Shown: one piece after another, positions 23,250 through 34,856 of the stretch
Position numbering within the stretch: position 1 is the first letter of the stretch
Layout of the letters: every line of letters starts with the position of its first letter
Notes under the pieces: model-generated
What the model saw: the letters and a program-made list of their open reading frames with translations, nothing else
The model's database searches: none
What the model was told of the DNA's origin: nothing
NCBI RefSeq assembly: GCF_964199755.1
Contig: NC_133897.1
Span: 170,242,511-170,306,510, forward strand
DNA from: Larus michahellis
Lineage: Eukaryota; Chordata; Aves; Charadriiformes; Laridae
Reading direction: 5' to 3'
DNA length: 64,000 nt
Position numbers and translations under genes: made by a program

Positions 23250-23878
23250 CCATGAGCCGGCAACGTGCGCTGGCAGCACAGACACCCCCCCGCAGCCCGG
23301 GCTGCATCCCCAGCAGCGTGGGCAGCAGGGCGAGGTGGGGATTCTGCCCCTCTGCTCCGCTCGGGGAGACCCCCCTGCAGTGCTGCCTCCAGCGCTGGAG
23401 ACATCAGGAGGACACGGAGCTGTCGGAGTGGGGCTGGAGGAGGCCCCGGAGATGCCGGGAGGGCTGGAGCCCCTCTGCTGTGGGGACAGGCTGAGAGAGC
23501 TGGGGGGGTTCAGCCTGGAGAAGAGAAGGCTCCGGGGAGACCTTCCAGCCCCTTCCAGTCCCTAAAGGGGCTCCAGGAAAGCTGGGGAAGGACTCTGGAG
23601 CAGGGAGGGGAGCCATGGGACGAGGGGGGACGGTTTTACACTGAAAAAGGGGAGACTTAGATGAGATATTAGGAAGAAGTTCTTTGCTGTGAGGGTGGTG
23701 AGACCCTGGCTGAGGTTGTGCAGAGAAGCTGTGGCTGCCCCATCCCTGGAGGTGTTCAAGGTTGGACGGGGCTCTGAGGAACCTGGTCTACTTGAAGATA
23801 TCCCTGCTTATTTCAGGGGAATTGGACTAGATGGCCTTTAAAGGTTCCTCTGAACCCAGACCACTTGGTGATTCTATG
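23250..23878 (+). mobile_element. CR1 3' region, sense
   Basis: Runs from a CATGAGCCGGCAACGTGCGC phrase through TTCAGCCTGGAGAAGAGAAG to the terminal ATTGGACTAGATGGCCTTTA and GGTGATTCTATG. One of the few CR1 copies on the + strand. Confidence 0.88.
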
Positions 23879-25959
23879 TTTAGTCCCCTCTCTTCCTGTG
23901 TTTTTCCTCTGCATATTGTATGAAAAATGTCCTTCCCATCTGAGAATTGTTCCATCATCACTGCTGTCCATTTATTAAATGATGAGATTTATGAGGTTCA
24001 GATTCTAACTCAGATACGGATATGGTTAAATAGTTTCAGATAAACAAAAAATAACTTGAAGGAAGGCAACCAAGCATGATGCAACATGTAGACTGGGATC
24101 GCACACCATCTAGTAATACAAACTAGTGAATGCACTTTTGTCAGGGCAAACACAAGTCCCTTCTGCAGGTCACCTTTAGTCATTGTTTCGGAAAACAAAG
24201 ACAGATCTTCTCAGCTAGTCCGAGATAAGAAAACAGTAGGGCCTGTTCCATCCTACCCTCAAAAACATTGACAATCTCCAAACTTTTATCTTCCCAGTTT
24301 CTCTTCTAGGAAAACTGTTCATTCCCCACAGCTAGAAACATCCTACTAGCCAGCATATTGCTGTAGGCGGACAGTGGCAACTGTCTTTTCTAAAGAACAA
24401 ACACTAACCTCTTTGCTGGTCTGAGCAATGGCACAGATAATACCTTCAAACAAGAACAAAGACAATTCAATTACAGAGAAAAAGAGAAGTTAAATAGTTG
24501 GATAACTTAATGTCAACAGTGCTATGACTAAAACTAATGCTTTTCCAGTTTCTACTGTCCTTCTAACTTGCCAACAACAGTTTTCAGTCAGGACAGGCAG
24601 TAGACAAAATAGAACTGCTGGGTTCCTGAGGCCTGAGAGGCATACTAAGGGAGTGAGGCCATGATAAAAGACAAGCCCCTGCCAGGACAGATTTTGATGA
24701 TGCAATCCAGCCTGTATAAATCACTGATGAAAATGGTTCTTAACTGGCTTCCTGAACACAGATTTCACCTTGATCAATTAGAGGCAGGAGTCCTTCCATG
24801 CACAGGCAGTCACTTTCTTCCAGTCCATTGTGATTTCCAAAGGAGAAGGATGAGCACTAATACCCTGGAGGCAGGTGTTGATGTCTTTCTCATGTATTTT
24901 GGCCAGCTTCATCTATGTGTTACGCCAACAAAAATCTAGAATTGGACTGAGGACAAGACAGCCTTGGACATGCATTTCCATGTTATGTTTCTTTCCTTTC
25001 CTGCCAGTTGTGCCAATGCACTAGTTTGTGGAGCCATTATGTGAACTGGATCAGGAAACAATTCCAAATTTTAAAAAGTTTAAAACTTTTTAAAGTTTTA
25101 AAGTAAAAGTTTTTTTTAAAGGAAAAAACAAACTTGAAAATGTTATGTAACAAGGTTTAAGGTGAAGTGGCAGATGTATAGGTGCTGCTGTTGGGAACAA
25201 AAAAATTCAAGTGGAATACAAGATGCAATCCAGTACACACCAGTACAGAGCACTTTACTATTGTGGACCGCACAAGGAAAACCAGTAACATTTTTCATGG
25301 AGAAATCATACTTTAAGCAGCTTTCTCAAATTCTGGCTGGATTCTTTCGGTCTCTCCACCAATTATTCTGGTCTGAGTTTCCTGCATTGATTTACAGCTT
25401 ATGGATAATGTTGGCATCTCAGCTATTCAAATTCTTCTTTGTTTTCAGTATTCTCCCCATCTCTGGTAAGCCTATCTGCTGCAGTGATAACCAGAAATGG
25501 AAGTTTTGTGGCTCCATGGACTCTTTAATTGTATGGCTCATTTGCATAAGACAGTGGAGTGTTTTTATACATATTAATTTTACAACAGGAGTAACTTAAT
25601 GTAACTTCACCAGAATGACTTGATGCCACAGCATCAGTCTTGTTCATGCATCTGCCACCACTGCTGTTATTTAACTCATGGAGGTGAATGTGTGTGCAAT
25701 TTACTACGCATACTTACTCCTTTGCAGATCAGAATCCTGAATGTCCCTAAGCAAAAAGGAAAGAGTCACTTTGCCAAATAAGCACAAACTTTTGAGATCC
25801 AAGTGTCAATTTTGTGGCCTCCTAAATGCTGCTGGGATCCCTCATAGTACTTCTGTTCAGGCTATTGCCAAAAATGGAGTTCACAGAAATATTCCCGCAT
25901 GCGCCTGGTCAACGACTCTGCGTGCTGTGTTGCTTCCTTAAAAGAGCAAAGCAGCAAAG
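23879..25959. other. Unique sequence with an A/T palindrome
   Basis: No gene recognised. 25069-25095 (TTTTAAAAAGTTTAAAACTT and following) is nearly self-complementary. Short open frames here lack splice or codon evidence. Confidence 0.4.
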
Positions 25960-26240
25960 CTCTCCCAGCTGTTGCACAGCCTTTTTTTTTACCCCTTCTT
26001 AAATACGTCACCACAGAGGCGCTACCAGTGTTGCTGATGGGCTCAGCTTTCGCCAGCAGTGGGTCCATCTTGGCTCTGTCTGGGGCTGGCACCATCTGAC
26101 ATGGGGGCAGCCTCTGGTGTCTTCTCACAGCAGCCAACCCTGCAGCCCCCCCCACTACCAAACTTTGCCACATAAAGCCAATATACCATTACTGATCACA
26201 CTCGTGTTTGTGCTATGTGTTGGGTTCAGCATAGTCTATC
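25960..26240 (-). mobile_element. ERV LTR fragment, minus orientation
   Basis: On the minus strand it reads ATGTGGCAAAGTTTGGTAGT, a G-run and GCTGCAGGGTTGGCT, then TGACGTATTTAAGAAGGGGT with a TATA-like TATTTAAG. This order matches the 5' part of a second kind of avian ERV LTR, unrelated to the one at 6.4 kb. The 3' part of the LTR is missing and no internal genes are present. Confidence 0.65.
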
Positions 26241-27283
26241 ACCATGTTGCAGTACAGCTCCAGCCAAAATTCTGTAAGAGAGCACCAGCTCTCCTGGTCT
26301 GCTGCGAGCAGAATGCAGCGACCTCCCCACCTTTCCAACGTGTTCACTGCTGGTGTCATTTTCTGCTTACTCTTACCGTTCTGAAGTCTGATAGCTGTAG
26401 CAATTGCTACGATCTGAAATTACGTTCACTCATTTCTGATTATCTCTTTGTTTTATCCCCCTGTTGCATCGTGTCATTAACTCAGATTATAAGCATTCTA
26501 GTGCAGCAAATGTCTCTTTACTACTGACTTTGTTTGAAGGCAGTTGGCATAAAAGAGTCCTGGTGAAGACATTAGTTACAAATAGTAATTATCTAGACGC
26601 ATTACTAAACTAATCCAGTGCAACAATGTATACAGACATTATAATTAGTAAGAAAAGCAAACAAAATTTACCAATGAATGCAATGGCTGACAATTCTTTA
26701 AAAATAATCAGTATTATCTTGGAAATAATAAAGAAAAATAAACACAACCAAACTTCAGAATAAAAATGCAGCAAAACTTTATTACTAATTACCAACTGGA
26801 AAAATCAGATAATACCATCATGTTGTAGTATGATCATGAAGGCCTTTTTCGACCATTAGGAATATTCTCCTTGAAATCAGCCATTCTAGACAATTTTCAC
26901 TCAAGAGTGCAACGGAAAATGGCTAAGGAGATGTCAAACCTACTTAAATAAAGTTTATAGACCTTGGAACAGCACTATAATTTTGGCGATGTATATGTGT
27001 ATACCACATAGTGAACCTGAAAGTAAAAGTAAGTGTCCAGTTTGATAATCAGATTTTTAAGTTTTGAAAAGCTGGAACAAAAAAGGCCCACAAATACAGT
27101 TTAAAGGATAGTGGGAAAGAGAAAACAAGAAATTTTAAAATGTTCACTTAATTTAATAAAGAGAAGATGGAAAGGTGATATATTTATTTTAGTTAATGAG
27201 AAATACTTTAGTCAAATATAGAGACTCAATGCAAAATTTACTAGATTAAATTCTATGTATGGTATGACATAGAAAGCTGAAGC
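26241..27283. other. Unique AT-rich sequence
   Basis: No feature recognised. Confidence 0.5.
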
Positions 27284-27815
27284 AGAATGATAGAATCATA
27301 GAATAGTTTGGGTTGGGATGGAAATATCATCTAGTCCAACTCCCCTACAATGAGCAGGGACATTATCAGCCAGCTCAGGTTGCTCAGGGCCCTGTCCAAC
27401 CTGACCTTGAATGTTTCCAGGAACGGGGGATCTACAACTTCTCTGGGCAACCTGGGCCAGTGTCTCACCACCCTCACAGTAAAGAATGTCTTCCTAATAT
27501 CTAGTCTGAATCTACGCTCCTTTAGTTTAAAGCCATTAGCCCTTGTACTATTGCAACAAACCCTGCTCCAGAGTCCCTCCCTACCTTTCCTGGAGCCCCT
27601 TTAGGGACTGGAAGGGGCTGGAAGGTCTACCCGGAGCCTTCTCCAGGCTGAACCCCCCCTCCCCCCCCGACTCTCTCAGCCTGTACCCACAGCAGAGGGG
27701 CTCCAGCCCTCCCAGCATCTCCGGGGCCTCCTCTGGCCCGGCTCTAACAGGTCCATGTCTCTCCTGTGCTGAGGCCCCAAAGCTGGACACAATACTCCAG
27801 GTGGGGGTCTCAAGA
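27284..27815 (-). mobile_element. CR1 3' region, antisense
   Basis: Starts ATGATAGAATCATAGAATAG and GTTTGGGTTGGGATGGAAAT, and ends at AAGCTGGACACAATACTCCA. The minus strand retains a degraded stretch of the region before the 3' UTR. 5'-truncated. Confidence 0.88.
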
Positions 27816-30189
27816 AGAGTGATAGAGTTTGTTTTGACCATAAACTCTTTGAAGGTAAATGCCATTACACTGGGGGTTTCCTCACGTAAGAAATATTCAA
27901 GAATAATAATTCAATAGGACCTTGCTTGCTGATAGAATCTAGAGCCAAAGTTCACATGGATTTTAAGTTCCTTTACAGATCAGTTTAAACTATTAAAATC
28001 ATTATTATTTAAGGAATAAAAGGTGTGTAAAGCCCCACACACTGAAACCTTGTAGAAAATTTTTGTGAAACAGTCTAGATTTGACTTTCTGGGGTATTTC
28101 AACATTTATATTTCAATATCACACAGAGAAAAGCCCCAAACTCATATTGGAACTTGCTTTCCGTACAGTTGTCTTTGGTTCAACTCATTCTGAATCTCAT
28201 CTTCAGTCTAGGAGTGCTATTTATTTGATTTATATTTAGGTGTCTATAACTAATACAGGTGTTTTGGCTCCCTCTGTACTCAGTGGGGTTTAGCCGCATT
28301 TCATCTCTCTGACTTTGAAGGTCTGAATTGCATCCGTGGACACATTGACAGGCTCCAAAGACTATGAAATGAGGATGACTTGCCCTGATGTAGACACCTA
28401 TGTAGGACCCACCAACATGCAGTTGGATAAATTCTGCCTTAAAATCATATCATATCATTGAATCATATCATAACCAAGACATTACCACCAATGTCATCAC
28501 ATCTGGGGGCTCAAAAAGGTCCTTTGCAGTTTCCTGACAACAAAAAAGATACTTTATCTCAAAGATGTAAATAATCAAATAAAATTCTACATTCTATTAG
28601 AGAGCAAAAATGCTCTGTCCACAGGAAGAGAAGACAAGGAACTGATGAATCGTTACCTCAATAGATCTGCCTCAGCCATGAATGTGTTCGCTTTCAGGTA
28701 GTTTCTTCCTTCCCTACTGCCTATGCATCTCCATTTTCTAGCATCCTGCAGCAGATCAATACAACTGAGAAGAAATCGAAGACACAGTGGCTGAATAAAA
28801 CAAAGTAAATCTATGCAGAAGCCGTATTGCAGGCCTGAAGCCTTCCAGTCTGCTTTCAAGTACTCTAAAGCCAAATTCACACCTGAGTATCCCAAACTCA
28901 AGTGTGGAGTTATCTGTTCAGTCATCCAGGAGACCCAAGAACCATAAAAAACAGTCAGCTTTAAGCACAAAACTCTGCATGGCAAGAATGACCAAAAAAT
29001 ATAATAATCATAACTGGAGCGTGACTTCAAAAGATATTTTCTGTGTAGGAAAGACAGAAATGAAGGTAGAGATCATAGGGCATCAATTGTATGTACAAGT
29101 GCATAATGTAAAGAAAACAAATAATGGATAAAGCGATCCCTTCAAGTGCATGTAAATTTGAGAAAAAAGTCTATCAAGAGTTTACAAATAGCATCAAAAG
29201 GTTTCTATCTATATGTACATTATCAGGCGGTATTAAAAGAGGAATAATGCTACTGACAATTATGAAAATCCTCAACTTCCCGAACACAGATTGAAAAACA
29301 GATGGTAGTAACAATGGCTGGGTCTAAGCAGTCACACAGGCGATAACCAGCAATTTCCGGGAATAATCCCAGAAACAGTAGAAAGAGCTATACTTTAAAA
29401 TTTTGTTTTGCTAAGTACTGGAGATTTTATTGTAACCCTGACCATAAAAAAAAAACCCAAACACCTCCACTTGAATGTCGATTCAGTTTAAATTCAATGG
29501 AAGGATGAATAAAAACAGGCCTGTATCTAAGCTGCTCACTTATAAAAGGGAGAAATTCTGACAAATTAAGAGTCAAGTGTAACTAGTCAGACTTACGAGT
29601 TGAATATGAAAGGACTTTGAAATTGCTTTCAAAGGTGCTAAAACTGCTTTTTTGGCATTGGCAGCAGAGAACTGGGTAACTCAGGAAGTGTATCCTAGGC
29701 TGTGCTCCTGTCTGTGAGTCTGACATACATCCTTCTCTTCTTAAAGATGCTGCATTAGAACTGTCGTGCCAGTTACGACTGAACTGCTGATAACTTCAGT
29801 CAGAGAAGGAACCACCCGCACCTCTATAACAGACCTTTCACTTACAATGTCAGTTTTCTTTGGGAAAATGGTCAGATGACAGACTCAAAGACAAGCAGCA
29901 CACAAGTGACACATGCAGCCCTAGTCTTTTGCCACAACCTGCCTACATCATCAACACAGCACAGAAGGTTCATATCAGCTCATGGATGAAAAGCAGTTAG
30001 TCAAAGCAGAACCTGAGCAAAAAAACAGTTATAACATTAGGTAAATATTTTTGAAAGCTTTCTATCACATGTACACTTCTTTGGCTGAAGGTACACACAA
30101 CTGGAGCAGTCTGTGTGTAGTTTAGACATATTATCAGACTCTGAGCTTTAAAGAAAACTCTCATTAAATATTAGGGAAAAAAAATCACT
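27816..30189. other. Unique sequence
   Basis: AT-rich with no sharp repeat. A minus-strand stretch at about 28763-28667 is bounded by a CAG and a GTAACG and encodes DARKWRCIGSREGRNYLKAN; it is a weak exon-like signal I cannot place. Confidence 0.35.
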
Positions 30190-30385
30190 GCGAGGGTGTC
30201 AAGCACAGAAACAGGAGTCCACAGGGGCTGTAGGATGTCTGTCCTTGGATATATTCAAAAAACAAACAAGCAAGGCACTGAATAACTTGATCTAATGAGT
30301 TTTGCATGGAGCAGGGGTGTTCGATCAGATGACTCCCAAGAGAACCTTCCAGCTAAAATTATTCTGACTTTATTCTATTATTTCT
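30190..30385 (+). mobile_element. Old CR1 3' end, sense
   Basis: Diverged but ordered CR1 phrases: TTGGATATATTCAAAAAACA, AATAACTTGATCTAATGAGT, GAGCAGGGGTGTTCGATCAG and ACCTTCCAGCTAAAATTATT. More diverged than most copies here. Confidence 0.7.
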
Positions 30386-31620
30386 TTCTTAAGCTATACT
30401 CCCAGAAAACAGTGACAATGAATAACACTTTCTCCTAGAGTATTCAATTTTATCCAAGTGGATGATGACTTGGATTAACCAATTAGGCCTTAACTTTACA
30501 AAATACTGCAGAATATTTCCTCAGCAGATTGTTAACCACAAGAACATCAAACTGACCAAGTACTCTTTGCACTGGCTTCTCTTTGGTTAAACACTGAAAT
30601 TCTAAATTGAGTGTACACAGAATACATATACAAAGATCATCTGATGTTCTAAATTTGTGTCATGATCATCCCAATGGCACAACAGAACTTTCTATCAGAG
30701 TGCATATTTGCTTATGCTTACTTGTATTTCAAAACACACTTCTTTGATCTTGCCTTTTCTAACACAGATAGCAACCTGCACATTAAAAACAAGAGCAGAA
30801 CATAAAAGCCCTATCAAAGAAAAATACTCCAGGACATACACAGTTACACCCAGGAAGAGAGGAAGAGAAAAGAACAAGGCAGAGAAGAGACATTAGTCAC
30901 ACAATAATGTGCTACTGGAAAGCAGGTACTTGAGACTGAAATAACTGAAAAATTAAGAAATTACAGAATTAAGATTGTCTTATATGTAGATGCCAATCCA
31001 GCCTGCGTTCCTTATATCCTTGACTGCTAGAGACCCTAAAAGGTGTGATTCTTGAAAACTTTACTTACAGTGAGTAGAGCATTTTAAACTTAATATTCCT
31101 GCTCCAGTTCCTTTCCTCCAAAATAGGGATAATCACACCATCACAGCCCAATTGAGTACTGAGAAGTTAATTGATGTTTGTGAAGCATTCCAGTAGGCTA
31201 CTGATGAACGGCATGGCGACTCCTACATGGAAGTTAATAACTCCATTCAGTGTGGTGTCTAAGTGGCATGTGGTGAGTAATGCCCACGGCAACACAGCAA
31301 AGGATGATTAAAAGCAATATTGACTGGTTACCTCCTCAGTTGGCACTCTCCATCCTTCACACCGAGTGAACTAAGTTGCTATACAAAAAATAGCCCACAA
31401 GTATGCAACTGAGGTCTGTATCATCATGCTTATTTCCAAATTCTGCGGCCACCCCCTCTCACCTTGGCACCTTAATGTTAAATTACCTGTTACAATGTAT
31501 GCACTAAATTATCGTATAAGCACACGGCCTTGTGGAAGGAAGTGCGCCCCAAGAGCATGCAGTACTGGACGTGTGGGCATCACCTGCACTGGGCCCGCGC
31601 ATCCGCCACATATTAACTAT
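30386..31620. other. Unique sequence
   Basis: No gene or repeat recognised. Confidence 0.5.
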
Positions 31621-31683
31621 CATAGAATCTATGAGTCTATGATTCTATGAGTCTATGATTCTATGATTTATGATTCTATGATT
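31621..31683 (+). repeat. Expanded CR1-tail octamer array without a CR1 body
   Basis: About seven imperfect copies of the CR1 terminal octamer (ATTCTATG / AGTCTATG) lie in tandem. The preceding sequence does not contain the usual CR1 3' UTR. Confidence 0.8.
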
Positions 31684-31689
31684 AACGCC

Positions 31690-32165
31690 ACCGCACCTGT
31701 GTCCGCCCCTGCTGTCGGGCTCATCCCTCGTCCACTCAACGCCCGTCTCCTTCCCCCGCGCCCTCCCGCCGTGGCCCCCGCCGGCTGAGCGCCGCCAGCC
31801 CCCGCCCGGCCCCGCTCCCCTCCGCGCCTCCGCAACATGGCGTCCGCCTCGCCCCCGGCCCCCGCCCCGCCCGCCGCGGTGCCCGGGCCCGCCAGAACCG
31901 GGCTGCCAGGCCTGAGTCACAGCCGCCTGCCGCGGAGCCGCCCCCCGCCGCGCCCTGCCAGCCGCCCGGGCACCGCCCGGCACACAGCAGCCGCGGCGGT
32001 TGCCAGGCTGAATAAGATAGAACATGAAAGGCGAAATAACAGGAGCTGCCACGCCCGGGGCTGCGGGGAATCTCGCTTAACCCTTCTCCGCCTGCGCCCA
32101 CAGCTGGCCCGGCCTGGGGAGAGGCCGGGCTGCCAGCCCAGCTGCCCCTCCGCCCGCGGGGCCAG
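31690..32165. promoter_or_regulatory. CpG island, orphan promoter candidate
   Basis: Very GC-rich with dense CpG. CAACATGGCGTCC at 31834-31846 resembles a YY1 motif, or an initiator ATG on the + strand (an open frame of 111 codons, proline/alanine-rich, probably compositional). It shares the 15-mer CCGCGGCGGTTGCCA (31991-32005) with the island at 19.8 kb. No downstream exon identified on either strand. Confidence 0.55.
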
Positions 32166-32189
32166 GGTGTGAATGACAGTTTATGGGGG

Positions 32190-32329
32190 AAGCAGGGAGA
32201 CGGGGGGAGCTCACTGGTATGGCCTCAAATACCCTTTGCATGGCACCCCCAGGGAGACGAGGGGCCATGGGTACAGCCTCAGATATCCTTTGCGTGGCAC
32301 TCCTGTGGAGATGGCAGGGCATGGGTACC
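32190..32329 (+). repeat. 54-bp minisatellite, about 2.5 copies
   Basis: Two adjacent 54-bp units (32222-32275 and 32276-32329) start GCCTCAAATACCCTTTGCAT and GCCTCAGATATCCTTTGCGT. A partial copy precedes them. The unit length is a multiple of three, so frames stay open through it. Confidence 0.75.
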
Positions 32330-34721
32330 CTTCACAGGCTTGCCAGCACACTGCTGTGGAAGTGGACGGCACAGGGCCCTGCAGCCTGATCACTCCTGCT
32401 GCAATGGTGACACTGCCCAGGAGCTGCTGCTGCAGCACACCGCTGTTGCCCCAAAATGGACCCCAGAGCATGAGAGGTCCCTGATGAGCCCAAACTCGCC
32501 TTCCCTGGGCTGAGGCGTGCCGGGCCAAGTCTGGGACGGGCAGCCGGGGTCCATGCCTGCCTGCCGCTGCTGAGCCCGCTCCCAGGCCTGCTCCGCAGCC
32601 AGGCCCAAGCTGGTCTGACAGGCTCGGGGCAGACGGAAGGGAGAGGCCGCCTGCGGCTCAGGAATGTGCAGCCCTTATCTCTGGCTCCCCTGCAATCCTG
32701 GGGAGGGAATAACTCTCCGGAGTTTGCCTTTCTCTCGCTCTTACTCACCCTGTGCCCTGGGTGGAGCTTGATTCTCGCTGGCTCGGAGGTGCTGGTGAAT
32801 CAGGCTGCAGGCACGTCCAGGGGAGCGGAGAGCCGGAGAGCACGACCCACCACCTGTCCTGGCTCACCTGGGAAGGTAGGAGAGGAGCCGGCACCTCCTG
32901 GGGTACTGGGATGGCCGGGTGAGGTGGCGAGCGAGGGCTGGGGAGGTCCTGTCCAGCTCCTCTGCGCCTAGCTGGGCGCTCCAGATCTGGGGCAGGGACT
33001 TCTGTGGGCAGGAGGTGGCTGCTTACATGCGGAAAGGCTCCAGCAGCAGGAGCTCCCAGCCACGCCATGACAGCTCTCACGGGAGAAAGGGGAGTCCTCC
33101 GAGGAGACGGGAGAGGTGAGGGGGGAGGGAGAGCACCCCAGCACAGACAGCAGGCCTTGTGGCTGGTGCGGGAAGAGACCTGTCGGTCTGCAGGTAGCCT
33201 GATCAAAACTGCTTGGTGAACGCTTCACCGAACTTGCGTCCCATCTCCTTTGAGAAAGCCCCAGGGAGTGGGTATTTCCAAACTTGTCCCTGTCTTTGTG
33301 AAGAGATCTCTCAGCCTGACTCAGCTTCCCACGACAGAACTGGAGCGGGCCGCCTTCTTGGATAGGAAACGCTGTAGGGATGTGTGGTCAAGAGATCAGG
33401 ACAAAGAGGACTTCACTGGTGGTAGTGCTGGGAAGGCCAAGGTCTGCAGTAGGTTGAGAAACAAGAAAGAGCTCCTGGGGCCCACTGCACCTTTACTTGC
33501 TTTGACCTCGATCCACATGCATGGGTGTGTAGCTGTCTGCCGACATGGCCGGCAAGCAGCAACACAGACATTCATGCGCGTACATGCAAAAGCACAGATG
33601 GATGCATGTGGACACATGCGTGCACAGGCACACGTGCATATACTCGCTGGTTCTTTCCACAGACATAGGCCTGTCTGACAGACCTCGGGTTTTGTGTGTG
33701 AGCAGAACAGAAGGGGAAAGTCTTGTGTTCTTGTCACTCTAAATTGACTAAGGTCAATGGAGGTCAATTATGGCTTTTGTCTGGCCTGAGGACCGAGGTT
33801 CTCTATCTTCTAAAACAGTTAGAGGGGGAGGAGGCACTTGTAAAGGGACAGAAGTGCCTATAGCGTCCTCCTTCTGCTGAAAACATCCAATTCATGAAAG
33901 TTGCAATGATCTCAGCTGTGATAGAGACCAAACATGCATGAATAACACCTCTAGACAGCAAACTAGCCCCAAAACAGAGCAGTGGCAAATACAGCAGTGC
34001 AGAACACTGGTGGCGCAGGATCCCTTTGCACAGCCTACAGTAGCATGTGTTTTCATTGGAGGAAGAGGCAGGCAGACAGAAAAATCATAGCACACCTTCA
34101 CCCTGTTACAAGGCTACAGAAGGGCTGCGGTTTGGGGAGAGAAAGTTTTTTTCATTTTAGCCTAACTCCCATGTATCTGACGGGCTTCAGAGTTGTATTT
34201 GCTGTCAGCTGGCAGTGGAAATAGTAGTATTCTGAGGAAGAAAAAATAAAATGCTTCTTGTGTGGTTGTAGGGAAAATTGCAAGTCAAAGGAAAAAGTGA
34301 AAATGTCACATAGCACAGTATGGTATGATTGTGCCAGAGCAGTGTCGTGGCTGAGGACAGAGGCATCTGTGTTCTATACGTAATTTTGCACTCACAACTT
34401 TCCAAGCAATGGAAATTCACCTCCAAACCTTGCAGGATTGCACTTCTTTGTATTTTATGGTTAAATGGAACACTTTTGGACTGCTTATCAGGCCCCATTT
34501 CGCTGGATTTTTGTATCCCTAATGAGGAAGAGAGTTTCATGAGTTCATGTCTAAAATCTGGGTGTGGGGGAAATAGAAGTCAAGGGCAGCATGCAGTTCT
34601 GCTTCTCCAAATGATACCTTACACTGCTGGAGCTTTTCTTGAAGCCCTCTGTTTTAGACTTACTTACACCTGCTACCTAGTAAATAAAAATCCAAGGAAA
34701 GGGACTGATTGAAAGAGAGTA
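32330..34721. other. GC-rich flank of CpG island, then unique sequence
   Basis: GC content declines from 32330 to about 33250. 33510-33660 is a degenerate alternating purine-pyrimidine stretch (CATGCATG/CACATGC words). Several long open frames in both orientations at 32330-33230 reflect GC content. No exon recognised. Confidence 0.4.
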
Positions 34722-34856
34722 AGGTTGGCACGAGCGTTGCTGTCATAGGCATGGTGCTGAGGGACATGTTTTAGTGGTGGACTTGGCAGTGTTAACGGTT
34801 GGCCTTGATGATCTTAATGGTCTTTTCCAATGTAGATGATTCTATGATTCTATCTC
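34722..34856 (+). mobile_element. CR1 3' end, sense
   Basis: Contains AGGCATGGTGCTGAGGGACA, TTAGTGGTGGACTTGGCAGT, GGCCTTGATGATCTTAATGG and the tail GATTCTATGATTCTAT. This is a subfamily distinct from the other copies. Confidence 0.85.

Noticed and set aside
25162-25599. 145-codon + strand frame
   Set aside because: Aromatic and cysteine-rich translation of T-rich DNA, with no family resemblance.
31837-32172. Alanine/proline-rich open frames in the 31.9 kb CpG island as proteins
   Set aside because: High GC suppresses stop codons in all frames; the peptides are low-complexity and exist on both strands.
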